Below, piece after piece: positions 7,632 through 16,086 of a stretch of 64,000 nt of DNA. Below the pieces are notes generated by a model, which was not told the origin of the DNA, did not search any database, and saw only the letters and a program-made list of their open reading frames with translations. Position 1 is the first letter of the stretch; each line of letters starts with the position of its first letter. Source of the DNA: Dehalococcoidia bacterium (GTDB taxonomy: Bacteria; Chloroflexota; Dehalococcoidia; UBA2979); contig JALOAL010000003.1 in the NCBI GenBank assembly GCA_023228825.1, positions 62,001 to 126,000 of the forward strand, given 5' to 3'. A program made the position numbers and the translations under genes.

Positions 7632-8702
7632 ATGACCACCACGGACCTTCAGACACGCATCGCCCGACTCCACGAGGCGCTCGCCGAGCGCATCCTGGTA
7701 CTGGACGGATCGTGGGGCGTGCTCATCCAGAACAAGGGCCTCTCGGAGGCCGACTTCAGAGGCGGACGCTTCGCAGACTGGCCGTCTGACCTCAAGGGCA
7801 ACGCGGACGTCCTGAACCTGAGCCGCCCGGACTTCGTACGCGACATCCACCTCGAGTACTTCGAGGCGGGCGCGGACATCGCCACCACCAACACCTTCAC
7901 CGCCACCTCGATCTCCCAGGGCGAGTACGGCCTGCAGGAGTACGGGGCGGAGATGAACGAGGCGGGAGCGCGCCTGGCCCGCGAGGCCGCAGACACACTG
8001 CAGGCGGCGGACGGTCGCCAGCGGTGGGTGGCCGGCTGCCTGGGCCCCACCAACCGCACCGCCTCGATCTCCCCGGACGCCGCAGACCCCGCCGCCCGCT
8101 CGATCACGTTCGACGAACTGCGGGAGACGTACCGCGAGGTCACCCGCGCCCTGATCGCCGGCGGCGCGGACATCCTCATGGTGGAGACCATCTTCGACAC
8201 CCTGAACGGCAAGGCCGCCATCTACGCCATCGACGAAGTCTTCGAGGAAGACGGCGTGACGCTACCCATCTGGATCTCCGGCACCATCACGGATCTCTCC
8301 GGGCGCACGCTGACTGGCCAGACCACGGAAGCCTTCTGGACGTCCATCAAGCATGCCCGGCCGTTCGCGGTGGGCCTCAACTGCTCGCTGGGGCCGGAGC
8401 AACTGCGCCCGTACGTGGCGGAACTCGCGCGCGTGGCGGACGTGCCCGTCAGCGCGCATCCCAACGCCGGCCTGCCGAACGCCTTCGGCGGCTACGACCT
8501 GGGCCCAGACGACATGGCCCGCCCGCTCGCCGAATGGTCGCGGGACGGCCTGCTGAACATCGTGGGCACCTGCTGCGGCAGCACCCCAGAGCACACGCGC
8601 GTCCTGGTGGAGGCCGTGCGCGGCGTTCCCCCGCGCACCGTCCCGGAGCCAGAACCCGTGATGATCCTCTCCGGCCTCGAGGCCGTGCGGGTGGGGAGAT
8701 AG
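7632..8702 (+). CDS. Homocysteine S-methyltransferase domain protein (N-terminal part of methionine synthase)
   Basis: This 356-residue protein is a complete homocysteine-binding TIM barrel as in the first domain of cobalamin methionine synthase. It begins with ILVLDGSWGVLIQ, contains TNTFTATSISQGEYGL, and has the zinc ligands in VGLNCSLG and GTCCGSTPEHT. It would bind zinc and activate homocysteine. The start chosen is ATG 7632 behind GGGGGGACAG; another in-frame ATG lies four codons upstream. It ends two bases before the next gene, which encodes the other methionine synthase domains, so the two polypeptides very likely act as one enzyme. BhmT/Mht-type use of another methyl donor is less likely given the neighbour. 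Confidence 0.92.
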   Translation: MTTTDLQTRIARLHEALAERILVLDGSWGVLIQNKGLSEADFRGGRFADWPSDLKGNADVLNLSRPDFVRDIHLEYFEAGADIATTNTFTATSISQGEYGLQEYGAEMNEAGARLAREAADTLQAADGRQRWVAGCLGPTNRTASISPDAADPAARSITFDELRETYREVTRALIAGGADILMVETIFDTLNGKAAIYAIDEVFEEDGVTLPIWISGTITDLSGRTLTGQTTEAFWTSIKHARPFAVGLNCSLGPEQLRPYVAELARVADVPVSAHPNAGLPNAFGGYDLGPDDMARPLAEWSRDGLLNIVGTCCGSTPEHTRVLVEAVRGVPPRTVPEPEPVMILSGLEAVRVGR

Positions 8703-8704
8703 CC

Positions 8705-11398
8705 GTGACCAGCCCCACCCCGCCGCTCGGGGACGATCCGGACGCATCGAGCGCCGCCACCGCCTCGTTCGTCAACATCGGCGAGCGCACCAACATCACC
8801 GGCTCCGCCCGCTTCCGCCGCCTCATCCGCGAGGGCGACTACGACACGGCGCTGGAGGTTGCCCGCCAGCAGGTGGAGGCCGGCGCCCAGATCCTCGACG
8901 TGAACATGGACGAGGGCATGCTGGACTCAGAAGCGGCCATGGTCCGCTACCTGAACCTCATTGCCTCCGAGCCTGACATCTCCCGCATCCCGCTCATGAT
9001 CGACTCCTCCAAGTGGTCGGTGATCGAGGCGGGCCTGAAGTGCGTGCAGGGCAAGGCCATCGTCAACTCGATCAGCCTCAAGGAGGGCGAGGACTCCTTC
9101 CTGGAGCACGCCCGCAAGGTGCGCCGTTACGGCGCCGCCGTGGTGGTCATGGCCTTCGACGAGCAGGGCCAGGCCGATACCGCGGAGCGCAAGTTCGAGA
9201 TCTGCGAGCGGTCCTACCGCCTGCTGGTGGACCGCATTGGCTTCCCGCCGGAAGACATCATCTTCGACCCCAACATCTTCGCCATCGCCACCGGCATCGA
9301 AGAGCACAACGACTACGCGAACGCGTTCTTCGACGCGACGCGGATGATCAAGAAGCACCTGCCGCACGCCAAGGTCTCCGGCGGCGTCTCCAACGTCTCC
9401 TTCTCCTTCCGCGGCAACAACGCCGTGCGCGAGGCGATGCACGCGGTCTTCCTGTTGCACGCCATCAACGCCGGCATGGACATGGCCATCGTCAACGCGG
9501 GCGCACTCCCCGTGTACGACGAGATCCCGGAGGACCTGCGCGTTCGCGTGGAGGACGTCATCCTCAACCGCCGCGCGGACGCCACCGAACGCCTGCTGGA
9601 GATCGCGGAGCGCTACCGAGACTCCGGCGAGGTGGCGGAGAAGGCCACCGCAGAGTGGCGCAACTTCGCCGTGCGCGACCGCGTCACGCACGCCCTGGTC
9701 CACGGCATCGACGAGTTCGTGGTGGACGACGTGGAGGAACTCCGCCTCCAGGTAGACGAGCCCCTGGAGGTGATCGAGGGGCCGCTCATGGACGGCATGA
9801 ACGTGGTGGGCGACCTCTTTGGCGCGGGCAAGATGTTCCTGCCCCAGGTCGTCAAGAGCGCGCGCGTCATGAAAAAGGCAGTGGCCCACCTCATCCCCTT
9901 CATCGAGGCCGCCAAGAAGCGCGACGGCGACACGCGCGCCAAGGGCAAGATCGTCATGGCAACCGTGAAGGGCGACGTCCACGACATTGGCAAGAACATC
10001 GTGGGCGTGGTGTTGCAGTGCAACAACTACGACGTGGTGGACCTGGGCGTGATGGTGCCCGTCGCCTCGATCCTGGAGGCGGCCCGGCGGGAGAACGCCA
10101 ACATCATCGGCCTCTCCGGCCTGATCACGCCCAGCCTGGACGAGATGGCCTACGTGGCGTCGGAGATGCAGCGACAGGAACTCTCGCTCCCCCTCCTCAT
10201 CGGCGGCGCCACCACCAGCAAGGCGCACACGGCGGTGAAGATCGCCCCCAACTACGCCGGCCCCGTGGTCTACGTGCCGGACGCCTCGCGCGCCGTGGGC
10301 GTGGTCTCCAACCTCCTGTCGGACACCCAGCACGAGGCGTTCGCAGCCACCACCCGCGCCGAATATGACCGCGTCCGCGAGGACTACCTGGGGCGCCAGC
10401 AGGCCACCGATCGCTACCCCATCGAAGAAGCGCGCGCCCTCCCCGCCCCGATCGACTGGGCCGGCTACGCGGCGCCCGTCCCGCGGCAACTGGGCGTGCA
10501 GAGCACGACCGTGGCGCTGGACGAACTGCTGCACCGCGTGGACTGGACGCCGTTCTTCCAGACGTGGGAGTTGTCTGGCTCCTTCCCCAAGATCCTGGAC
10601 GACCCGGTGGTCGGTGAGACCGCGCGCTCGGTGTACGAGGACGCACAGGAGATGCTGCGCCGCATCGTGGAGGAGCGCTGGCTGACCGCCCGCGCCGTCA
10701 CTGGCCTGTGGCCGGCGAACTCCGTGGGCGACGACATCGAGGTCTACACGGACGACTCCCGTACGCAGGTGCTGACCACAGTGCACAGCCTGCGCCAGCA
10801 GACCAGCCGCGGACGCGGACGCGCCCAGAACTACGCGCTGTCGGACTTCATCGCACCCCGCGAGACCGGGATTCCGGACTACATCGGCGGGTTCGCGGTC
10901 ACCACCGGCATCGGGGAGGCGGAGCGCGTCGCGCAGTTCGAGGCGGAGCACGACGACTATCGCTCGATCATGCTGAAGTCCCTCGCCGACCGCCTGGCGG
11001 AGGCGCTGGCGGAGTACATGCACGAGCGCATCCGCAAGGAGGTCTGGGGCTACGCCAACGACGAGGAACTCGACAACGACGCCCTCATCGCGGAGCAGTA
11101 CCAGGGCATCCGCCCTGCCCCTGGCTACCCCGCCTGCCCTGACCACACGGAGAAGCGCACGCTCTTCGACCTGCTGTCCGCCGAGGAGAACGCGGGCGTC
11201 GAGTTGACCGAGTCGTTCGCCATGATCCCGGGCTCCGCCGTCAGCGGCTGGTACTTCAGCCACCCGGACTCCCGCTACTTCGGCGTGGGCCGCATCCTGA
11301 AGGACCAGGTGGAGGACTACGCCCGCCGCAAGGGCTGGACCCTCGCCGAGGCCGAGAAGTGGCTGGCCCCCAACCTCGGCTACACGCCCGGCAAGTAG
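8705..11398 (+). CDS. metH: Methionine synthase, folate/cobalamin/activation domains
   Basis: The 897-residue protein lacks the homocysteine domain but has the rest of MetH. Order: pterin-binding barrel (FVNIGERTNITGS near residue 20; LDVNMDEGM), helical cap, cobalamin domain with DVHDIGKN at 424-431 (His426 is the lower cobalt ligand), then the SAM-binding reactivation domain ending with RPAPGYPACPDHTEK. It transfers the methyl of 5-methyl-THF via methylcobalamin to homocysteine held by the upstream gene product. GTG 8705 was chosen because it follows the upstream stop by two bases; the frame stays open further upstream only as a shadow of the other gene. The pair is one transcription unit. 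Confidence 0.94.
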   Translation: MTSPTPPLGDDPDASSAATASFVNIGERTNITGSARFRRLIREGDYDTALEVARQQVEAGAQILDVNMDEGMLDSEAAMVRYLNLIASEPDISRIPLMIDSSKWSVIEAGLKCVQGKAIVNSISLKEGEDSFLEHARKVRRYGAAVVVMAFDEQGQADTAERKFEICERSYRLLVDRIGFPPEDIIFDPNIFAIATGIEEHNDYANAFFDATRMIKKHLPHAKVSGGVSNVSFSFRGNNAVREAMHAVFLLHAINAGMDMAIVNAGALPVYDEIPEDLRVRVEDVILNRRADATERLLEIAERYRDSGEVAEKATAEWRNFAVRDRVTHALVHGIDEFVVDDVEELRLQVDEPLEVIEGPLMDGMNVVGDLFGAGKMFLPQVVKSARVMKKAVAHLIPFIEAAKKRDGDTRAKGKIVMATVKGDVHDIGKNIVGVVLQCNNYDVVDLGVMVPVASILEAARRENANIIGLSGLITPSLDEMAYVASEMQRQELSLPLLIGGATTSKAHTAVKIAPNYAGPVVYVPDASRAVGVVSNLLSDTQHEAFAATTRAEYDRVREDYLGRQQATDRYPIEEARALPAPIDWAGYAAPVPRQLGVQSTTVALDELLHRVDWTPFFQTWELSGSFPKILDDPVVGETARSVYEDAQEMLRRIVEERWLTARAVTGLWPANSVGDDIEVYTDDSRTQVLTTVHSLRQQTSRGRGRAQNYALSDFIAPRETGIPDYIGGFAVTTGIGEAERVAQFEAEHDDYRSIMLKSLADRLAEALAEYMHERIRKEVWGYANDEELDNDALIAEQYQGIRPAPGYPACPDHTEKRTLFDLLSAEENAGVELTESFAMIPGSAVSGWYFSHPDSRYFGVGRILKDQVEDYARRKGWTLAEAEKWLAPNLGYTPGK

Positions 11399-11485
11399 CC
11401 CGCCCGACGCTCTCCAACCGACCACGCCGGTTGCCAGTGCCACTCGCTCCCCCACCGGCGAGGCGCACCGTGCCACACTGCCCGC

Positions 11486-12040
11486 ATGGCCTCGAAGCGC
11501 ACTTCCAAGAGCGAGACCGCCCTGGTCGCCTTCCTCCGAGGCGTGAACGTGGGCGGGATCAATATCAAGATGGCCGACCTCGCCCGCACGTTCGAGGACT
11601 TCGGCTTCACGGACGTGAAGACCATCCTGGCCAGCGGCAACGTGCGTTTCACCACCACCGATCCAAACGGCCCCGCCCTCAAGCGCCGGATCGAGGCTGC
11701 CCTCACGGACCGCTTCGGCTACGAGGCGTGGGTGATCCTGCTCGACCTGCCCTCGGTCCGCCGGGTGATCGAGGGCTACCCGTTCGACACGGACGAGGAC
11801 GTGAAGCAGCCCTGGGCGATGCTCCTCGCCGAGCCGGGCGTCATGGAGGACCTCCTGGCCGGCGCCACCGACCTCGACCCGGACGTGGAACGCGTCCAAC
11901 CGGGGGAGGGCGTCCTCTACTGGGAGGTCACCCGCGGCCAGACCACGAAGAGCGTGTTCGCGAAGCACAGCGCGAAGGCGCGCTTCAAGGCCGTCACCAC
12001 CACGCGCAACCTGCGCACGCTGCACAAGTTGCTGGCGTAG
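11486..12040 (+). CDS. DUF1697 family protein
   Basis: The 184-residue protein shows the DUF1697 pattern: LVAFLRGVNVGGIN at the N-terminus, then TILASGNVRF, and TRNLRTLHKLL at the C-terminus. The family is widespread in bacteria and has no established function. The product is soluble, with no signal peptide. The gene lies 87 bases after metH, so read-through from the methionine synthase operon is possible but no functional link is known. Codon use is as in the neighbours. Confidence 0.88.
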   Translation: MASKRTSKSETALVAFLRGVNVGGINIKMADLARTFEDFGFTDVKTILASGNVRFTTTDPNGPALKRRIEAALTDRFGYEAWVILLDLPSVRRVIEGYPFDTDEDVKQPWAMLLAEPGVMEDLLAGATDLDPDVERVQPGEGVLYWEVTRGQTTKSVFAKHSAKARFKAVTTTRNLRTLHKLLA

Positions 12041-12130
12041 GTCTCCCGCCCTGCCGCCTCCCCTTTTAGGGGGGCGGGTTGGGGTGGGGGCGGTAGCATC
12101 CCGGACGAGCGGTCACCTGGAGGGCCATGA

Positions 12131-12150
12131 GGGCGCAGCACGCTGCGCCC
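12131..12150. repeat. Palindrome between convergent genes (REP-like or bidirectional terminator)
   Basis: GGGCGCAGC, AC, GCTGCGCCC forms a perfect 9-bp stem with a 2-base spacer in the gap between the DUF1697 gene (+) and metF (-). About 60 bases upstream is a G-rich stretch (AGGGGGGCGGGTTGGGG). Both look like short extragenic repeats seen scattered in many GC-rich genomes; only one copy of each is in this window. Confidence 0.55.
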
Positions 12151-12173
12151 CTACACCAGAGGCAGAACGGAGC

Positions 12174-13037
12174 CTACAGGCCGGGGCGGAGGCCCAGGTT
12201 GCGGACCACCTGGAGCGCGGCCTGCGAGAAGTTCATCGTGTACAGGTGCAGGCCGGGCGCACCGGCACGTAGCAGGCCCTCGCACACCTTCGTCGCCACC
12301 TCCACGCCCACCTCACGGCGCGCGTCCACATCGGTCCCGGCGGCCTCGAGGCGGTCGATGATCTCTTGGGGGAACTCCGTGTTGTTGAGCGCGGACATGC
12401 GGGCGACCGCCTCCACGTTCGTCGGCGGCATCACGCCGGGGATCACGGGAGTGTCCACGCCGCGTGCGGCCATCTCCTCGATGAAGCGCTCGTAGTACTC
12501 GGCTCGGAAGAAGAACTGGGTCATACCCAGGTCGGCCACGCGCAACTTCTCCGCCTGGTGCTCGCGGTCGGCCTCGGTGCTGGCGGCGCGCGGGTGGCCC
12601 TCCGGGTGCGCCGCCACGGCAATATCGAAGTTCGCGCGGTCGCGGATGAACCGCACCAGGTCGATCGCGCGCTGGAAGTGGCCCACCGCCTCTGCGCTGC
12701 CCTCAGGCAGGTCGCCGTGGAGGGCAATGATGTTCTGGATGCCGTCCTCGCGGTAGCGGTCCACGAAGCCCGCGATCTCGTCACTGGTGTGCGCCACGCA
12801 GACCAGGTGCGGCATGGCTGTCACGCCCAGGTTGTGCTGGATGTGATGCACGACCTCCGCCGTGGGCCCACGGCTGGAGCCGCCAGCGCCATACGTGACC
12901 GACATGAACGAGGGCTGAAGCCGGGCCAGGCGCCGCAACGCACGATCCAGGCGCGCGGCGCCCTCCTCGTCTCGAGGCGCGGAGAATTCGAACGAGAGCG
13001 TGGTGCCCTGGGCCAGGAGGTCGGTGATCTTTGCCAT
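12174..13037 (-). CDS. metF: Methylenetetrahydrofolate reductase
   Basis: A 287-residue TIM-barrel flavoprotein that reduces 5,10-methylene-THF to 5-methyl-THF, the methyl donor for the methionine synthase encoded next door on the other strand. Family marks: LSFEFSAPRDEEG with the conserved Glu, SVTYGAGGSS, IIALHGDLP, and the C-terminal LHLYTMNFS. The start is uncertain: ATG 13037 gives the usual MAKITDLL beginning, while ATG 13046 adds three residues; neither has a strong Shine-Dalgarno. Length is normal for the bacterial enzyme. Confidence 0.93.
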   Translation of the reverse strand: MAKITDLLAQGTTLSFEFSAPRDEEGAARLDRALRRLARLQPSFMSVTYGAGGSSRGPTAEVVHHIQHNLGVTAMPHLVCVAHTSDEIAGFVDRYREDGIQNIIALHGDLPEGSAEAVGHFQRAIDLVRFIRDRANFDIAVAAHPEGHPRAASTEADREHQAEKLRVADLGMTQFFFRAEYYERFIEEMAARGVDTPVIPGVMPPTNVEAVARMSALNNTEFPQEIIDRLEAAGTDVDARREVGVEVATKVCEGLLRAGAPGLHLYTMNFSQAALQVVRNLGLRPGL

Positions 13038-13290
13038 CGCCCCCATCGTGGTTGAAGAAGGTCTCGGGCGCCAGTCAGCGCCGACGCCCGCCTCCTGCTG
13101 TCTGCTCCCCACCACCCAGCGCCCCCCTCCTCGCTCCCGTCGGAAGCGGGCCGGAGACGCCGGGCCGGCTCGACACGCCCGCCCTGCCCTCCGAAGATGG
13201 GTCGACGATAGCGGCAGCAGGTCACGCCCCGATTGAGCACTGGCGGGCGACCGCAGCGCCGGCCAGTCCGGGGATGATTCGGGAGTTCCG

Positions 13291-14283
13291 ATGCGTTATG
13301 TCATCTACGGTGCAGGCGCCATTGGCGGCGTGATCGGCGCACGGCTGGTCCAGCACCGGGAGCGCCACGGGCACGAGGTGGTGCTGATCGCGCGTGGCGA
13401 GCACCTGCGCGTCATGCAGCGCGACGGCCTCCGCTTCCGCGCCCCGGGCGAGGACTTCCGCCTCCCCGTCACCGCCGTCGCCTCGCCGTCCGAGGTCGAA
13501 TGGCGCGGGGACGAGGTGGTGCTCCTCACCATGAAGACACAGGACACCCCGGACGCCCTGGACGACCTGCGCGCGGCGGCCGGCACAGACGTGCCGGTGC
13601 TGTGCGCCCAGAACGGCCTGGAGAACGAACGCATGGCCGCCCGCCGCTTCCGGGACGTCTACGCCATGCTCGTGCACCTGCCCGCCACCCACCTCGAACC
13701 CGGCGAGGTGCTCCTGAACGGCACGGGGGTCTCCGGCGTCCTGCACGCCGGCCGCTACCCCACCGGTACGGACGCGACCATCGAGGCAGTGTGCGCGGGG
13801 CTGGTGGCCAGCGACTTCGCCGCGGACCCCACGCCCACCGTGATGCGCCTGAAGCACACGAAGTTGCTCCAGAACCTGGGAAACGCCGTCCAGGCCACCT
13901 GCGCTCGCGATGCGGACGTAGCGGGCCTCCTGCGCCTCCTGCGCGAGGAGGCCATCCGCGTCTTCGACGCCGCCGGCATGGACTGGTCGTCCGAGGAGTT
14001 CGCGGAGCGCGTGCGCATGATCCGCATGGACGGCATCGTGGAGGGCTTCGACCGTCCAGGCGGCTCCACCCTGCAGAGCCTCGCCCGCGGGGCGAGCACG
14101 CTGGAGACGGACTACCTCAACGGCGAGGTGATGCTGCTGGGCACCCTGCACGGCGTCCCCACCCCCGTGAACCGCGCGGTGCAAGACACGGTGGTCGGCA
14201 TCCTCCACGGGCGCGCGCCGATGGGCAGCGTCCCGCCCGAGGCCATCCTGGACCGGGCCCGCGAGTACGGGTTCACGGGCTGA
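13291..14283 (+). CDS. Ketopantoate reductase family (ApbA/PanE) oxidoreductase
   Basis: The 330-residue protein opens with a Rossmann NADP-binding motif (YGAGAIGGVIGARL, residues 6-19), has CAQNGLENE in the middle and LKHTKLLQNLGN, which carries the catalytic-type lysine, then the helical ApbA C-terminal domain. Members reduce 2-dehydropantoate to pantoate for coenzyme A synthesis, but many paralogues have other or unknown substrates. No other pan genes are nearby, so the specific role is inferred only from the family. Confidence 0.85.
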   Translation: MRYVIYGAGAIGGVIGARLVQHRERHGHEVVLIARGEHLRVMQRDGLRFRAPGEDFRLPVTAVASPSEVEWRGDEVVLLTMKTQDTPDALDDLRAAAGTDVPVLCAQNGLENERMAARRFRDVYAMLVHLPATHLEPGEVLLNGTGVSGVLHAGRYPTGTDATIEAVCAGLVASDFAADPTPTVMRLKHTKLLQNLGNAVQATCARDADVAGLLRLLREEAIRVFDAAGMDWSSEEFAERVRMIRMDGIVEGFDRPGGSTLQSLARGASTLETDYLNGEVMLLGTLHGVPTPVNRAVQDTVVGILHGRAPMGSVPPEAILDRAREYGFTG

Positions 14284-14367
14284 CGCACAGCGTTCCCCCA
14301 CCGGGATGCCTCTGGTAGGCTCGGAGCGCTGCCGCCTCACACGGAGGTTCAGCGACGGGAGAGCACA

Positions 14368-14556
14368 ATGGGCTGCCCCATTCACATCTGGGTTCCACTG
14401 ATGGGCGCCGCCGCGCCGTTCGCGCGCGTGGCCCATCACCGAGTGCGCGCACTCTTCGGCGCCTCCACCGCCGCGGAGGCCGAGGCGCCCCGCGAGATGA
14501 AGCGATGGGCGCCCGTGGGCCAGCCGCCAGCGGACTCCACCGGCTCCACCTCCTGA
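14368..14556 (+). CDS. Small hypothetical protein, 62 aa
   Basis: I do not recognise this product. It begins MGCPIHIWVPLMGAAAPFAR, a short hydrophobic segment of about 18 residues, followed by a basic patch (ARVAHHRVR) and an acidic/Pro-rich tail. Support for it being real: GGGAGAG lies 6 bases upstream of ATG, codon choice follows the genome pattern, and it fits neatly between two plus-strand genes. A weak single membrane anchor is possible. It could also be a chance frame. Confidence 0.45.
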   Translation: MGCPIHIWVPLMGAAAPFARVAHHRVRALFGASTAAEAEAPREMKRWAPVGQPPADSTGSTS

Positions 14557-14593
14557 CGATCCGCACGCCCTGACCCCACCGAGAGGCCCCGCG

Positions 14594-15424
14594 ATGCTCG
14601 TCGTCGATGCGATCTTCCACCGCGACGGCGACCTGTTCGTGCCCTCCCCCGCCGCCGGGAGCCCGTGGACGAAGGATGCGCTGCACGGCGGCCCGCCGGC
14701 CGGCCTCCTCGCCCGCTGCATCGAGGCGTACATCGGCGATCCGGAGATGCAACTGGCGCGGCTGACCGTGGACCTGTTCCGCGCCGTGCCTAGCCAGCCG
14801 CTGGCCGTGCAGGTGGAATCCGTCCGCAGCGGTCGTCGCATCCACGTGGTGCAGGCCTCGATCCTGGCGGACGGCCAGGAGGTCACGCGCGCGACCGCCG
14901 CCCTCCTGCGCCGGAGCGACGCGCCGGTGGGCGGCCTGTCCTACCCGCCCCCGCCCGGCCCCGACGGCCTGCCCGTGAACGCCGGCCTCGCACGCCCGCG
15001 CGGCGACGCACCGGAACCGGAGCGACCGCGGCTGGAGGGCTTCCACACGTTCATTGAGGTGGCGTGGGCGTCCGAGCGCTTCGCACCACTGCCCACCGCC
15101 TGGATGCGCATCCCCGTCCCATTCATCGCCGGCGAAGAGACGTCGCCCGTCACCCGCGCCGCCGCGCTCTCGGACTTCGGAAACGCCCTCGCAAACCAGG
15201 TGGGCAACGAAGGCGCCCCCGCGTCCGCGATGTCGGCGCTCTCCTACATCAACAGCGACATCACGCTCTACCTGGACCGCAACCCGCGCGGCGAGTGGCT
15301 CTGCCTGCAGGCAGACTTCCGCGACGAGGCAGAGGGCGTAGGCCACGTGGAAGCGGCGTGGTTCGACCGCGAAGGCCGCTACGCACGCGGCGTGCAGGCG
15401 CGCCTCGCCAACCCGCGTCCCTGA
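14594..15424 (+). CDS. Acyl-CoA thioesterase family protein (double hotdog)
   Basis: The 276-residue protein fits the TesB-like thioesterase superfamily. It has HGGPPAGLLARCIEA near the N-terminus, RLTVDLFRAVPSQPLAVQVE, and in the second half LSYINSDITLYLDRNP and VGHVEAAWFDREGRYARGVQ. The two halves each look like a hotdog fold. Members hydrolyse acyl-CoA esters in the cytoplasm; chain length is unknown. GAGAGG lies shortly before the start. The small hypothetical gene just upstream is on the same strand. Confidence 0.82.
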   Translation: MLVVDAIFHRDGDLFVPSPAAGSPWTKDALHGGPPAGLLARCIEAYIGDPEMQLARLTVDLFRAVPSQPLAVQVESVRSGRRIHVVQASILADGQEVTRATAALLRRSDAPVGGLSYPPPPGPDGLPVNAGLARPRGDAPEPERPRLEGFHTFIEVAWASERFAPLPTAWMRIPVPFIAGEETSPVTRAAALSDFGNALANQVGNEGAPASAMSALSYINSDITLYLDRNPRGEWLCLQADFRDEAEGVGHVEAAWFDREGRYARGVQARLANPRP

Positions 15425-15451
15425 CGCTTCCGGCCGTCCGAAGAGAGAGCC

Positions 15452-15997
15452 TCAGTCCCCGCGCCCGCCCTCGATACCCGCACTCTCGGAGGCGAGGCGT
15501 GCGATGGCGTCCGCCTCCATGCGGTAGGCGAGCCACTCGGACTGGTGCGCCATGCCCAGCGACGCGTAGAAGGCGCGCGCGGGGTTCCAGTCCAGCACGG
15601 ACAGATCCAGGCGCGGCCAGCCACGGTCGCGCGCGATCCGGGCGAGCGCGGCCAGAAGGCTGCGGCCGGCGCCCGTGCCTCGTGCCGACTCGTCCACATA
15701 GAGGTCTTCCAGGTACAGGCCCGCGCTGCCCTCCCACGTGGAGTAGTTCGGGAAGAACAGCGCGAAGCCCACGGGCACGCCTCGCTGCTCCGCGATCACG
15801 CACTCGAACACCGGTCGCGGTCCAAAGCCGTCACGCAGCACCACCTCCGGTGTCAGGTGGACGCGCTCGGGCGGCTCGTGCTCGAACACGGCGAGGCCAC
15901 GCACGAAGTCCACGATCGTCTCGGCGTCCTCGGGGCGTGCCCAGCGCACGCGCGTCGCGCTCGGGGCGGGGCCGGTGCGGTCGGGGGAGTCTGGCAT
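15452..15997 (-). CDS. GNAT family N-acetyltransferase (diamine acetyltransferase-like)
   Basis: The 181-residue product has a GNAT fold: VRWARPEDAETIVDFVRGLA at the start, GFALFFPNYSTWEGSAGLYLEDLYVDE, and the acetyl-CoA loop RGTGAGRSLL followed by LDLSVLDWNPARAFYASLG. The YSTWEGSAGLYLEDLYV pattern is typical of the spermidine/spermine and thialysine acetyltransferase group, so a polyamine or amino acid amine is a plausible substrate. The start at 15997 removes an unconserved 54-codon upstream extension. It is divergent from the YyaL gene. Confidence 0.86.
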   Translation of the reverse strand: MPDSPDRTGPAPSATRVRWARPEDAETIVDFVRGLAVFEHEPPERVHLTPEVVLRDGFGPRPVFECVIAEQRGVPVGFALFFPNYSTWEGSAGLYLEDLYVDESARGTGAGRSLLAALARIARDRGWPRLDLSVLDWNPARAFYASLGMAHQSEWLAYRMEADAIARLASESAGIEGGRGD

Positions 15998-16086
15998 CGC
16001 CCGAGCATATCCGGCGGCTTTGATACTCTCGACGCCTGACGTCCCGTGGACGTCATTGTCGAGGGGCCGGACGGGGAGAGTACGCC

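Noticed and set aside
8927..12025. Very long open frame (over 1000 codons) antisense to metH
   Set aside because: It mirrors the metH codons in a GC-rich genome, where stop codons are rare on the opposite strand; its product is rich in Val, Arg, His and Gly with no domain, while metH is conserved throughout.
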